The position numbers were made by a program, and so were the translations under genes. Positions 15,859 through 24,157 of a stretch of DNA of 39,922 nucleotides are shown here, one piece after another. Origin of the DNA: Flaviflexus sp. (lineage in GTDB: Bacteria; Actinomycetota; Actinomycetes; Actinomycetales; Actinomycetaceae). Positions within the stretch are counted from its first letter, which is position 1, and the number at the start of each line of letters is the position of its first letter. The DNA is taken from NCBI GenBank assembly GCA_030537635.1, contig JAUNVM010000021.1, positions 1 through 39,922 of the forward strand. Direction: 5' to 3'. The notes beneath the pieces were generated by a model, which saw only the letters and a program-made list of their open reading frames with translations, was not told the origin of the DNA and searched no databases.

Positions 15859-16499
15859 GCGAAGGTATGACCGGCACGTCCCGGCCCGCGAAGGATCCGC
15901 ACCGTCCCATTACCCTGCGCGGGGATCTCGACGCTGCGCTCGCCTCCGATCCGGCCGCCCGGTCCCGCGCCGAGGTCGCCCTCGCATATCCTGGGGTACA
16001 CGCCCTGTGGGTGCACCGGGCAGCAGCCAAGCTGTGGCGCCAGCGGCGTTATCTCGCCGCCCGCCTGCTCTCCCAGGCAGCCCGGGCAGCCACCGGAATC
16101 GAGATTCATCCCGGCGCCACCATCGGCCCCGGTTTCTTCATCGATCACGGCATGGGCGTGGTGATTGGCGAGACCGCCGAAATCGGCGCGGATGTCGTCA
16201 TGTTCCACGGCGTCACGCTCGGCGGGCGCTCAATGAACCGGGGAAAGCGACACCCCACGATCGGCAACAATGTCATCATCGGCGCCCAGGCCACCCTCCT
16301 TGGCCCCATCACCGTCGGGGACGGCGCCCGAATCGGGGCCGGCGCGGTCGTTCTCACCGACGTTCCGGCCGGGGCGGCAGCCGTTGGCGTTCCCGCCCGC
16401 ATCGTCCCCTCCAGCCAGTGCGTCAATCCGCTTGAGCCGACCGATCCGCCCGCGACGCCCTCCTCCGACGAGGTCGCGGCCGAGCCCCGCGAGGGTTAA
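15855..16499 (+). CDS. cysE: Serine O-acetyltransferase
   Basis: Acetylates serine with acetyl-CoA, the step before CysK. The protein is 214 aa. A short helical N-terminus (about 1-80) is followed by a left-handed beta-helix of hexapeptide repeats from [19 protein letters not shown] to about residue 190. The catalytic Asp-His of [16 protein letters not shown] and the second His of MFHGVTLGG are present. The ~25-residue tail after SQCVNP is Pro/Ser/Glu-rich and does not end in the Ile that often docks into CysK, so the complex may be weak or absent. The GTG start overlaps the cysK TGA (GTGA), so translation is coupled. Confidence 0.95.
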   Translation: MSEGMTGTSRPAKDPHRPITLRGDLDAALASDPAARSRAEVALAYPGVHALWVHRAAAKLWRQRRYLAARLLSQAARAATGIEIHPGATIGPGFFIDHGMGVVIGETAEIGADVVMFHGVTLGGRSMNRGKRHPTIGNNVIIGAQATLLGPITVGDGARIGAGAVVLTDVPAGAAAVGVPARIVPSSQCVNPLEPTDPPATPSSDEVAAEPREG

Positions 16500-16566
16500 C
16501 GCCGGGCAGGTCTGCGGCTGAAGGCCGGGCACAGCGGGCCATAGCCGGGCGTGGCTGAACATAGCT

Positions 16567-16592
16567 GAGGGTGGGGCATGTGCCCCACCCTC
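16567..16592. terminator. Terminator hairpin between convergent cysE and rpiB
   Basis: GAGGGTGGGGC pairs perfectly with GCCCCACCCTC around ATGT. No T-run follows on either strand. It belongs to a set of GGTGGGG/CCCCACC hairpins recurring between genes in this window. A stretch of degenerate gctga and gccgggc words lies just upstream (16500-16566). Confidence 0.6.
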
Positions 16593-16690
16593 ACTGCTTC
16601 CACGCTTCTTCCACGTTGCTTCGCGGCCCGCGAGCGCCAATCCTCGCGATGTGCCGGTGGCCGCCGCGATCAGCCGCGCCGTGGAAGAAG

Positions 16691-17140
16691 TCAGCCGCGC
16701 TCGGCCTCGTAGGCGGCGATGAGATCGATGCGGTTTTGGTGGCGCTGATCGCCGGAGAAGGGCTCGTCGAGGAAGGCATCGATAAGGGCGAGTGCCTCAT
16801 CGGTGGAGTGCTGGCGGGCGCCAATGGAGATGACGTTGGCGTTGTTGTGCGCCCGGCCCAGGCGGGCGGTGTCCTCGTTCCAGGCGAGGATGGCCCGGAT
16901 TCCGGGAACCTTATTGGCGGCAATCTGCTCGCCGTTGCCCGATCCGCCGAGGACGATGCCGAGGCTGTCGGGATCGGCAGCGACGGCCTTGGCCGCGTCA
17001 ATGCAGAACGGCGGGTAGTCATCCATGGCGTCATACTCGCTGGCCCCGTGGTCGATGACCTCGTGGCGGCCCTCGAGGTGAGCGATGATAGCGGTCTTCA
17101 ACTCGTACCCGGCATGATCGCCGGCAATGTGGATCTTCAT
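16691..17140 (-). CDS. rpiB: Ribose-5-phosphate isomerase B
   Basis: Interconverts ribose-5-phosphate and ribulose-5-phosphate in the pentose phosphate pathway; 149 aa. It begins MKIHIAGDHAGYELK, with DHG at 30-32 and the phosphate-binding GSGNGEQIAANK at 66-77. The general base is Glu71, where the enterobacterial enzyme has Cys; this is the actinobacterial type known from Mycobacterium tuberculosis. RAHNNANVISIGAR follows near residue 95. There is no ribosome binding site: TAAGCT (17147-17152, minus strand) sits exactly 6 nt before the ATG, suggesting leaderless transcription. It diverges from the M13 peptidase gene with only 37 bp between starts. Confidence 0.95.
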   Translation of the reverse strand: MKIHIAGDHAGYELKTAIIAHLEGRHEVIDHGASEYDAMDDYPPFCIDAAKAVAADPDSLGIVLGGSGNGEQIAANKVPGIRAILAWNEDTARLGRAHNNANVISIGARQHSTDEALALIDAFLDEPFSGDQRHQNRIDLIAAYEAERG

Positions 17141-17177
17141 GCCTTCAGCTTATCGGCGCCTGGACTAGACTGGGTGG
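17141..17177. promoter_or_regulatory. 37-bp divergent promoter of rpiB and the M13 peptidase
   Basis: Only 37 bp separate the two start codons. On the minus strand TAAGCT (17147-17152) precedes rpiB by 6 nt; on the plus strand TAGACT (17166-17171) precedes the peptidase by 6 nt. With normal -35 spacing each promoter's upstream half must overlap the other's -10, so polymerases should exclude each other. Confidence 0.55.
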
Positions 17178-19160
17178 ATGACTGATCCAATTCTCGATGA
17201 CATTCTTAACCACGCAAAAACGTCGATTCGCCCGCAAGATGACCTGTTCCGCTGGGTGAACGGCACCTGGCTCGACACCCACGAGATTCCCGGGGACCGA
17301 GGAATCGACGGCACGTTCTACGAGCTGCATGAGAAGTCCGAGGCCGACGTCAAGGCCATCATCGACGAGCTGGCCGAGGGTAATCCCGAGGGCGAGGCGG
17401 CCAAGGTGATCGGCCTATTCGACTCGTTCATGGACACCGAGGCGATCGAGGCGGCCGGAACCGACCCGCTGGCTTCCGACCTGGAGATCATCCGGCTCGC
17501 GCAGACGAAGGAGGCGCTGGCCAGCGCGTGCGGCACCCTGTCCCGGCTGGGCGTCAATGTGCCCTTCGAGTGGGAGGTCGACGCGGACCGCAACGATCCG
17601 GATACCTACACCTTCTATCTGGCTCAGGCCGGGCTCGGCCTGCCCGATGAGGCGTATTACCGGCTCGAGCAGCACGCCGAGGTGCGCCGCGCGTATCAGG
17701 AGTTCATACCGAAGCTCATGGAGCTCGTCGGGGTGGCCAATCCGGCCGAGACCGCAGAGCGGGTCTACGCGGTGGAGAAGGCCATTGCCTCTCATCACGC
17801 CGACGTTGTCACCACGCGGGATACCGATAAGACGAATAATCCGATGAGCTGGGCGGACTTTACCGCCTCGGCTCCGGGCTTTGATTGGGATGCTGCGCGG
17901 GATGCGATTGGGCTGTCGGCGGAGAAGGCCGCCGAGGTCTCCATCATGACCCCCGAGGCGCTCACCGGCACCGCGCAGGTGTGGGAGCAGGCGGAGCTGG
18001 CCGATCTCAAGGACTATCTCACCTGGCAGGTCATCGTCGCCCGAGCCCCCTACCTCACTCAGGCTATTCACGATGCTCACTTCGACTTCTTTGCCCGCAA
18101 GCTCTCCGGCGCCACCCAGGAGCGAGACCGCTGGAAGCGCGGCATCACCTTCGTCACCCTGGCCATGGGAGAGGCGCTCGGCAAGCTCTACGTGAAGCGC
18201 CACTTCCCGCCGGAGTACAAGGAGCAGATGAGCCAGCTCGTCGATGACCTGCTCGCCGCCTACCACGAGTCCATCACCCACCTGGACTGGATGGGTGAGG
18301 AGACGAAGGAGCGGGCGCTGAAGAAGCTCGCCACCTTCAACCCGAAGATCGGCTACCCCGATAAGTGGAAGGACTACTCGGCCCTCGTCGTCACCGACTC
18401 CCTCATCGAGAACGTTCGCGCGGTGAAGAACTTCCAGGCCGATGAGGACATTGCCAAGCTGGGCAAGCCCATGGATCGGGACGAGTGGCACATGGTGCCG
18501 CAGATGGTCAACGCCTACTACAACCCGGTGTGGAACGAGATCGTCTTCCCCGCCGCCATCCTCCAGCCCCCGTTCTTCGACCCGAATGCCGATGATGCGT
18601 GGAACTACGGCGGCATCGGCGCCGTGATCGGACACGAAATCGGCCACGGCTTTGATGATCAGGGCTCGCGCTATGACGAGCTCGGCCGGATCAACAACTG
18701 GTGGACGGATGCTGATCGGGCGGCCTTCGAGGAGCGCACCGCCGCCCTCATCGGCCAGTACGACTCCTTCATCCCCGCCCAGCTCGGCGAGGATTCCGAG
18801 CATCACGTCAACGGCGCCTTCACCATCGGCGAGAACATCGGCGATCTCGGCGGCGTTGCCATTGCGCTCAAGGCCTACGACATCGCGCTGCGCCGTCAGG
18901 GCAAGTCCGGACTGGCCGATGCCCCGGTGATTGACGGAGTGACCGGAGCCCAGCGGCTCTTCTACTCCTATGCGCGAATCTGGCGGGCCAAGGCGCGCGA
19001 TGAGCACGTGGTGACCCTGCTGGCCATCGACCCGCACTCGCCCGCGGAGTTCCGCTGCAACGGCGTCGTGCGCAACATCGACGCCTTCGCCGAGGCCTTC
19101 GACGTCTCGGAAGGCGACGAGCTCTACCTCGCACCCGATCAGCGCGTGCGCATCTGGTAG
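17178..19160 (+). CDS. M13 family zinc metallopeptidase (neprilysin/PepO-like)
   Basis: A 660-aa endopeptidase cleaving small peptides. The N-terminal Peptidase_M13_N region (about 20-400) includes FRWVNGTWLDTHEIP. The catalytic domain has NAYYNPVWNEIVFPAAILQP near 450 and zinc motif HEIGH at 486-490, followed by GFDDQG. The third ligand lies in GENIGDLGG (Glu552, with Asp556), and a CNGVVRN substrate motif lies near the end. No signal peptide or membrane anchor is present, so it is probably cytosolic, as in other PepO-like forms of Gram-positives. There is no ribosome binding site; TAGACT lies exactly 6 nt before the ATG. It ends at a strong hairpin. Confidence 0.95.
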   Translation: MTDPILDDILNHAKTSIRPQDDLFRWVNGTWLDTHEIPGDRGIDGTFYELHEKSEADVKAIIDELAEGNPEGEAAKVIGLFDSFMDTEAIEAAGTDPLASDLEIIRLAQTKEALASACGTLSRLGVNVPFEWEVDADRNDPDTYTFYLAQAGLGLPDEAYYRLEQHAEVRRAYQEFIPKLMELVGVANPAETAERVYAVEKAIASHHADVVTTRDTDKTNNPMSWADFTASAPGFDWDAARDAIGLSAEKAAEVSIMTPEALTGTAQVWEQAELADLKDYLTWQVIVARAPYLTQAIHDAHFDFFARKLSGATQERDRWKRGITFVTLAMGEALGKLYVKRHFPPEYKEQMSQLVDDLLAAYHESITHLDWMGEETKERALKKLATFNPKIGYPDKWKDYSALVVTDSLIENVRAVKNFQADEDIAKLGKPMDRDEWHMVPQMVNAYYNPVWNEIVFPAAILQPPFFDPNADDAWNYGGIGAVIGHEIGHGFDDQGSRYDELGRINNWWTDADRAAFEERTAALIGQYDSFIPAQLGEDSEHHVNGAFTIGENIGDLGGVAIALKAYDIALRRQGKSGLADAPVIDGVTGAQRLFYSYARIWRAKARDEHVVTLLAIDPHSPAEFRCNGVVRNIDAFAEAFDVSEGDELYLAPDQRVRIW

Positions 19161-19186
19161 CAGCCCGCTGTCACGGAGCAATTGCC

Positions 19187-19216
19187 GAAGCGCCCGGGGG
19201 TTATCCCGGGCGCTTC
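19187..19216 (+). terminator. Terminator of the M13 peptidase gene
   Basis: GAAGCGCCCGGG pairs perfectly with CCCGGGCGCTTC around 6 nt, 26 bp after the stop. It is a 12-bp GC-rich stem without a T-run. Confidence 0.75.
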
Positions 19217-19553
19217 GCACTCGCGGAGGCACGCAAGGACACGCAGGCTTTGGCCAGTCCTCAGCCGGCACTTCCAGCCCGTCCAATGCCTCGGCTGGCC
19301 ATCGCGAGAATCGGGCGCACCGGGCCGGGCGGCGACCGACAGGCGCGCGGACCGCGTTGCTCGCGGGATTGACGGGCATTGCGCGAGGACGCCCGCCCGG
19401 CCAAAAAAGACACAATATTTACCGCTTAGGCACATCTGTCCGTCTCACGAGGAGCCCGACTTTATGGGTTTTACCCCAGACATACGGGACCGTTATAGAA
19501 TTGTTACCTCTATTCGTTTCCCCGCTGAGACCAAGGTCCTCTAGTCTCAGCTC
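19217..19553 (+). promoter_or_regulatory. Upstream region of gluABCD with a leaderless-type -10
   Basis: No gene is seen in this 337-bp stretch. It becomes AT-richer after 19400. TAGTCT (19542-19547) lies exactly 6 nt before the gluA ATG, and no ribosome binding site is present. A TATAGAAT stretch near 19493 may be a second, upstream -10. An ATAG/CTAT pair flanks 11 bp downstream of it; this is the reverse of the known AmtR box orientation, so I do not call an AmtR site. Confidence 0.4.
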
Positions 19554-20303
19554 ATGGTGAATTCAGGTACTCCACTCGTCGCAATGCGGTCGGTGAACAA
19601 GCACTTCGGTGATCTCCACGTCCTCAAGGACATCAATTTGGAGATCGCCGCGGGTGAGGTTGTTGTCGTTATCGGACCGTCCGGTTCGGGCAAGTCGACG
19701 CTGTGCCGGACGATCAATCGGTTGGAGACAATCGATGATGGCGTCATTGAGATTGACGGTCAGGTTCTTCCCGAGGAGGGCAAGGGGCTGGCCAAGCTTC
19801 GCGCCCAGGTCGGGATGGTCTTTCAGTCCTTCAACCTGTTTGCTCACCGCACGGTCCTCGACAATGTCACGCTCGGCCCCATCAAGGTCCGTGGCATGAA
19901 GAAGGCCGAGGCGAAGGAGCTGGCCATGGGCCTGCTGGATCGCGTTGGGGTGGCCAATCAGGCCGAGAAGTACCCGGCGCAGCTTTCCGGCGGCCAGCAG
20001 CAGCGCGTAGCGATTGCCCGCTCACTGGCCATGAAGCCGAAGGTCATGCTCTTTGACGAGCCGACCTCGGCGCTGGATCCGGAAATGATCAACGAGGTTC
20101 TCGACGTCATGACCAATCTTGCCAAAGAGGGCATGACGATGATTGTCGTCACCCACGAGATGGGCTTTGCTCGCAAGGCAGCCGACCGCGTCATTTTCAT
20201 GGCGGACGGGGCGATTGTCGAAATGGCGGAGCCCAATGAATTCTTCACCAACCCCCAAACTGATCGAGCCAAAGACTTCCTGTCCAAGCTCATCACCCAC
20301 TGA
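19554..20303 (+). CDS. gluA: Glutamate/polar amino acid ABC transporter ATPase
   Basis: A 249-aa ATPase powering the GluBCD importer. Walker [10 protein letters not shown] lies near residue 42, the Q-loop VFQSFNLF near 89, signature [15 protein letters not shown] near 143, Walker [13 protein letters not shown] near 163 and the switch His in VVTHEMGFA near 197. The layout matches the HisP/GlnQ subgroup. Translation is likely from ATG 19554 on a leaderless mRNA, although ATG 19584 (MRSVNKHFG) would also give a complete domain. It is the first gene of gluABCD. The exact substrate (glutamate or another polar amino acid) is inferred from the gene order and homologue type. Confidence 0.92.
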   Translation: MVNSGTPLVAMRSVNKHFGDLHVLKDINLEIAAGEVVVVIGPSGSGKSTLCRTINRLETIDDGVIEIDGQVLPEEGKGLAKLRAQVGMVFQSFNLFAHRTVLDNVTLGPIKVRGMKKAEAKELAMGLLDRVGVANQAEKYPAQLSGGQQQRVAIARSLAMKPKVMLFDEPTSALDPEMINEVLDVMTNLAKEGMTMIVVTHEMGFARKAADRVIFMADGAIVEMAEPNEFFTNPQTDRAKDFLSKLITH

Positions 20304-20326
20304 GTCCATCAACACAAGGAGACCTT

Positions 20327-21175
20327 ATGCGGACGAAGACACGAATTGCGGCACTTATTGCCGCCTCAGCCCTCGCCCTCGCCGGGTGCAGCTCGAATGA
20401 CGAGAAGTCTGACAGCGGCGAAGGCGATGGCGGCGCGAACGGCGACGGCATCACCATTGGCGTGAAGTTCGACCAGCCCGGCCTGGGCCTCAAGGACGGC
20501 TCGGAGTTCAAGGGCTTCGACATTGACGTCGCGAAGTACCTGGCCAAGGAGCTCGGCTACGAGGAGGACCAGATTACGTTTGTCGAGTCCGTCTCCGCCC
20601 AGCGCGAGAACATGCTCGAGAACGGTCAGGCCGACCTCATCGTCGCCACCTACTCGATTACCGATGAGCGCAAGGAGCGCGTGAGCTTTGCCGGCCCGTA
20701 CTTCGTGGCCGGCCAGGGCCTGCTCGTTGCCGAGGGCGAGGCCGACATTAGCGGCCCCGACAGCCTCGACGGCAAGACCCTGTGCTCGGTGTCGGGTTCC
20801 ACCCCGGCCCAGCGCATCAAGGATGAGCATTCCGAGGGCGTCCAGCTTCAGGAAGCCCAGGGCTACTCCGAGTGCGTGGAGCTCCTGTCCTCCGGTGCGG
20901 TCGACGCGGTGACTACCGATGACATCATCCTCGCTGGCTTCGCCGCGCAGGATAAGTACGCGGGCAAGCTCAAGCTCGTCGGCAAGCCCTTCTCCGAAGA
21001 GCTGTACGGCGTCGGCGTTGCCAAGGGCTCGGACATGTGCGAGCAGGTCAATGAGGCCCTCACCAAGATGATCGATGACGGAACCTGGGAGAAGGCCGTC
21101 AAGGATAATCTCGGCGATGCCTACACCCCGAACCCCGACACGAACCCGCCCGCCCCGGGTGGTAACTGCGGCTAA
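20327..21175 (+). CDS. gluB: Glutamate-binding lipoprotein of the ABC importer
   Basis: A 282-aa extracytoplasmic solute-binding protein of family 3. It has a lipoprotein signal peptide with lipobox LALAGC, so Cys21 is lipidated. A Ser/Asp/Gly-rich linker (about 22-45) leads to two lobes, with GFDIDVAKYLAKELGY (near 64) and DLIVATYSITDERKERVSFAGPYF cut by family motifs (near 104). AAGGAG is 6 nt before the ATG. A strong terminator-like hairpin follows the stop, so this gene should be made in excess over the permeases, as usual for binding proteins. Family 3 proteins mainly bind Glu, Gln, Asp or His. Confidence 0.93.
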   Translation: MRTKTRIAALIAASALALAGCSSNDEKSDSGEGDGGANGDGITIGVKFDQPGLGLKDGSEFKGFDIDVAKYLAKELGYEEDQITFVESVSAQRENMLENGQADLIVATYSITDERKERVSFAGPYFVAGQGLLVAEGEADISGPDSLDGKTLCSVSGSTPAQRIKDEHSEGVQLQEAQGYSECVELLSSGAVDAVTTDDIILAGFAAQDKYAGKLKLVGKPFSEELYGVGVAKGSDMCEQVNEALTKMIDDGTWEKAVKDNLGDAYTPNPDTNPPAPGGNCG

Positions 21176-21181
21176 GAGCTG

Positions 21182-21208
21182 GGGGCGGGCTCCGGCCCGC
21201 CCCACTTT
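21182..21208 (+). terminator. Attenuating terminator after gluB
   Basis: GGGGCGGGC pairs perfectly with GCCCGCCCC around TCCG, followed by ACTTTTA. It lies 7 bp after the gluB stop and inside the gluABCD operon, so it probably lets a fraction of polymerases through to gluCD. Confidence 0.75.
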
Positions 21209-21209
21209 T

Positions 21210-21345
21210 AGCCCACCGGGCTAACCGACCACTCCCACCGGGAGTAAGTCGGCCTGGCCCACCGGATCCTTCCGGGCCTTCGGGCCTTCCGGTCCCGCGC
21301 GAATGCGCACCCAGGTGGGGAGGACGCACATGCCCCTCCCCACCT
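21210..21345 (+). repeat. Series of small hairpins between gluB and gluC
   Basis: Inverted repeats follow one another: AGCCC-acc-GGGCT (21210-21222), ACTCCC-acc-GGGAGT (21231-21245), ACCGGA/TCCGGT ends with internal gggcctt repeats (21261-21293), and AGGTGGGGAGG/CCTCCCCACCT (21313-21345). Two of them have identical acc loops. The 202-bp gap holds no gene. The set may stabilise the upstream gluAB mRNA or slow read-through. Confidence 0.55.
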
Positions 21346-21377
21346 TCCACCTTCCCGCTGCTACTTAAGAGGCCACA

Positions 21378-22043
21378 ATGCTTGAGCTCCTGTCGAACTA
21401 CCCGATTCTCGGGGCGTTCTGGATGAACATTCAGCTCACCTTATGCTCGGCGATCGGTGCTCTCATCCTGGGCACCATTCTCGCGATCATGCGAGTCTCG
21501 CCCTCCCCCGCTCTGCGGCTTGCCGGCACCTTCTACGTCAATACGATTCGAAATACGCCCCTCACCCTCATCATCCTGTTCTGTTGGATTGTGCTCTGGG
21601 GTCAGCTCGGCGTCACCGTCTCGGACAATCTCACGACGAATAACTTTTGGATGGCGGTGATCGGGCTGTCGGTTTACACGGCCGCCTTCGTCTGCGAATC
21701 CCTGCGCTCCGGCTTCAACACGGTGCCGCCGGGCCAGGCCGAAGCCGCCCGCTCGATTGGCCTCGGCTTCCGCCAGACCATCTCCCTTGTGGTCCTCCCC
21801 CAGGCCTTCCGCGGCGCCATCGCCCCGCTCGGCAATACTCTGATCGCGCTGACGAAGAACTCGACGGTGGCCACGGCCGCCTCGGTGTTCAATGCCTCCT
21901 CGGTTATGCAGGAGATGATCGAGTTCTCCCCCGATAAGGGCATCGCGATCTTCATGGTCATCGCCCTCGGATTTGTTGTCATCGTGTTCCCCATGGGGGT
22001 GCTCTTCACCCACCTATCGAAGAAGCTGGCGGTGGCCCGATGA
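21378..22043 (+). CDS. gluC: Glutamate ABC transporter permease 1
   Basis: A 221-aa inner membrane permease of the HisMQ type with about five helices. It begins MLELLSNYPILGAFWMNIQL. The EAA loop is PGQAEAARSIGLGFRQTISLVVLPQAFR (about residues 115-143), the site of ATPase contact. AGAGG lies about 6 nt upstream. The stop overlaps the gluD start (ATGA), so the two permeases are translated together and form a heterodimer. Confidence 0.93.
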   Translation: MLELLSNYPILGAFWMNIQLTLCSAIGALILGTILAIMRVSPSPALRLAGTFYVNTIRNTPLTLIILFCWIVLWGQLGVTVSDNLTTNNFWMAVIGLSVYTAAFVCESLRSGFNTVPPGQAEAARSIGLGFRQTISLVVLPQAFRGAIAPLGNTLIALTKNSTVATAASVFNASSVMQEMIEFSPDKGIAIFMVIALGFVVIVFPMGVLFTHLSKKLAVAR

Positions 22044-22924
22044 ATCCTCTCGAGCAACTCTTTGACGCCCCCGGACCGAAGGGCCGGCGCAATCTGCGGA
22101 TCATCAACATCGCGGGCGCCACCTTCATCGCCCTTATCGCCGCCCTCATCATCATCCTGTTGGCGAAGAAGGGCCAGCTGGCCGCCTCGGCCTGGTCCCC
22201 ATTCCTCACCTCCGTCGTGTGGACCGAGTACCTGCTGCCCGGGCTGTTTGCCACCCTCAAGGCGGCGCTCGTCTCGATCATCGCCTCGAACATCCTCGGC
22301 CTCATCCTCGGCGTGGGCCGCCTGTCAACGATCCGGCCGATCCGGTGGATCTGCGGCCTCCTCGTCGAGTTCTTCCGCGCCGTGCCGGTGCTCGTGATGA
22401 TGATCTTCTTCTACTTCTTCCTCTCCCACATCGCGGCGAGAAGCGACGTGCTGGATCCGTCGATGACCCCGTTCCTCGGCGTCGTCCTCGGCCTCACCCT
22501 CTACAACGGCTCCGTCATCGCCGAGCTCGTGCGCTCCGGCGTAGCCATCCTGCCCAAGGGTCAGCGCGAGGCGGCCCTCGCGCTTGGCCTGCCGCCGAAT
22601 AAGTCGCTGCGCTACGTCGAGCTGCCCCAGGCGCTCATGGCGATGATGCCGGCGATGGTGTCCCAGCTCGTCGTCATCTTGAAGGACACGGCGCTCGGCT
22701 ACATCATCGTCTACCCGGAGCTGCTGCGCCAGGCCCGCCTGGTGGGCACCTCCTCGCAGAATCTGCTTCAGGCCCTCGTCATCGTCGGCCTCATGTTCAT
22801 CATCGTCAATACCGCGCTCGGCGAGGCTGCCCACGCCCTGTCGCGGAAGATGTCCAAGCGCACCGGCGCAGTCCTCGAAACCGATGAGCTCGCCGATCCG
22901 GGGCTCACGGTCGACGCGGACTAG
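22040..22924 (+). CDS. gluD: Glutamate ABC transporter permease 2
   Basis: A 294-aa permease partner of GluC. A cytosolic N-terminus (about 1-25) precedes a first helix, ATFIALIAALIIILLA, and an external loop. The HisMQ core has the EAA loop KGQREAALALGLPPNKSLRYV cut at about residues 173-193 and LPQALMAMMPAMVSQLV following. It ends in a hydrophilic ~30-residue tail. Its length exceeds gluC because of the extra N-terminal helix, as in other GluD/GltK-like proteins. Confidence 0.93.
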   Translation: MNPLEQLFDAPGPKGRRNLRIINIAGATFIALIAALIIILLAKKGQLAASAWSPFLTSVVWTEYLLPGLFATLKAALVSIIASNILGLILGVGRLSTIRPIRWICGLLVEFFRAVPVLVMMIFFYFFLSHIAARSDVLDPSMTPFLGVVLGLTLYNGSVIAELVRSGVAILPKGQREAALALGLPPNKSLRYVELPQALMAMMPAMVSQLVVILKDTALGYIIVYPELLRQARLVGTSSQNLLQALVIVGLMFIIVNTALGEAAHALSRKMSKRTGAVLETDELADPGLTVDAD

Positions 22925-22948
22925 CAAGCACAGCAACAAACACAACGG

Positions 22949-22980
22949 GGTGGGGCGGCATTGCCTCCCCACCTCTTTAT
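22949..22980 (+). terminator. Terminator of gluABCD
   Basis: GGTGGGGCGGC pairs with GCCTCCCCACC (one mismatch) around ATT, followed by TCTTTAT. It lies 25 bp after the gluD stop. Confidence 0.8.
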
Positions 22981-23148
22981 TCCCACGATCGAGCTTCTCG
23001 GCTCGGCGGAACCCACCGGCCTTGGTCGCCCGGATCCCGCTAGCTCCACGACTCGACTGTCCGGCCGCCACCCGGCGCCACGAGAATCGAATGCGGGAGT
23101 CGTCCGGCGGGATCCGGCCGGCGGAATTTGGATGCGGGAGGGAGCACT

Positions 23149-23547
23149 CTATTCTGGCTTCTCGCGCGGGGTGATCGTCGAGGTAATGTGCTCGACGGTG
23201 TCGAAGAAGAGCTCGCCGCACAGGTAGCCCTCGTCGAGGAACTCGACCGGGCCGGTGAGGAAGGAATCCCCGGGGCGCAGGACCACCTCGCCCACGTGCA
23301 GCTCGGAGCCATCGCGCGGCGCGGTGGCCTCCTGGGAGAAAATGTACAGGGTGTCGCCGCCAACCGGGCAGGCATAGTCCCCGCTGATATCGATGCGGTC
23401 GAGGTGATGGTAGAGATCGTGCTCGACGGTATCCGGTCCGCCGGGCAGCTGCGGCGCCCTGGCCATCTCATCCTGTCCCTGACATCCGGCGAGTGCGGCA
23501 AGGGTGCCCGCCACCAGTGCAATCCGCGAGATTCTCGTTAGCCTCAT
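23149..23547 (-). CDS. Small lipoprotein, unknown function
   Basis: A 132-aa exported protein. The start MRLTRISRIALVAGTLAALA leads to a lipobox LAALAGC with Cys22. The mature part has two Cys (ACPVGG and YLCGEL) that could form a disulfide, and a regular beta-rich look (GSELHVGEVVLRPGDSFL). The ATG at 23547 is chosen for GGAGG six nt upstream. No family is recognised. It lies 64 bp beyond the next lipoprotein gene on the same strand and is probably co-transcribed with it and the thioredoxin-fold gene. Confidence 0.75.
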   Translation of the reverse strand: MRLTRISRIALVAGTLAALAGCQGQDEMARAPQLPGGPDTVEHDLYHHLDRIDISGDYACPVGGDTLYIFSQEATAPRDGSELHVGEVVLRPGDSFLTGPVEFLDEGYLCGELFFDTVEHITSTITPREKPE

Positions 23548-23611
23548 GCTTGCCTCCGCCATTCCTCAGCCGGTTCGGGCGTTACCTTGCCCGTGTTCGA
23601 CGAGGAATATC

Positions 23612-24157
23612 CTACTTGTCGCCGGCCGGGCGGATCGAGGAGATCATCGAGACGATGTCGCCGGCGAGATCTTCTTCGGCCCGGTACGAAGCGGTGACCT
23701 CGAGTATCCCATCATCCGTGATGATGGGATAGGCGTATTGGATGATGTGGGCACCGCCGGTGGTGCGCTCGAGGGTAAGGCCATCGATATCCTTACCGGC
23801 CACGGTGACCGGAGGTGCTTGCGAGGGCTCGGTCTCAAGGGTGGCGATCACGGCGTCGCGCCACTGCTCGTAGGTGACGGCCGGCTCATGCCAGGTGGCG
23901 GTGATGTTCGAGGCAAAACCGTCGATCTCTTCGGCCCGCAGGACGACAAGGACCACGGGGTCGGTGAGCGGAGCGGGATAGGCCTCCCAGCCGGGGGCGC
24001 CGGTCATGATAAAGCGGCCGTCGGTGCTCGTGAAGGTCTGTCCCTCCGCGCTCATCACCGCCTCACCGGAGGCGAGGCTGGCCCCTTCCTGCCCGGCATT
24101 GCTCGCCGAGCAGCCGGCAAGCAGGAGGAGGCAGGCCAGCCCCGCGAGCGCTCTCAT
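23612..24157 (-). CDS. Lipoprotein, LpqN/DcrB-like
   Basis: A 181-aa protein with signal MRALAGLACLLLLAGC, lipidated at Cys16. After a short Ser/Ala/Gly linker the body reads DGRFIMTGAPGWEAYPAP, then WRDAVIATLETE and ASYRAEEDLAGDIVSMISSI at the end. This matches the single alpha/beta domain of LpqN/DcrB/PsbP-like lipoproteins, a tentative call. The ATG overlaps the TGA of the upstream thioredoxin-fold gene (ATGA), which fixes the start. The function is unknown; related lipoproteins are thought to bind ligands or partner proteins at the envelope. Confidence 0.75.
   Translation of the reverse strand: MRALAGLACLLLLAGCSASNAGQEGASLASGEAVMSAEGQTFTSTDGRFIMTGAPGWEAYPAPLTDPVVLVVLRAEEIDGFASNITATWHEPAVTYEQWRDAVIATLETEPSQAPPVTVAGKDIDGLTLERTTGGAHIIQYAYPIITDDGILEVTASYRAEEDLAGDIVSMISSIRPAGDK

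Noticed and set aside
17415..19415. A long open frame opposite the M13 peptidase
   Set aside because: Shadow of the real gene; no start signal and no recognisable domain.
19485..19515. AmtR-type nitrogen operator ahead of gluA
   Set aside because: The ATAG and CTAT half-sites are in the reverse order and wrongly spaced.
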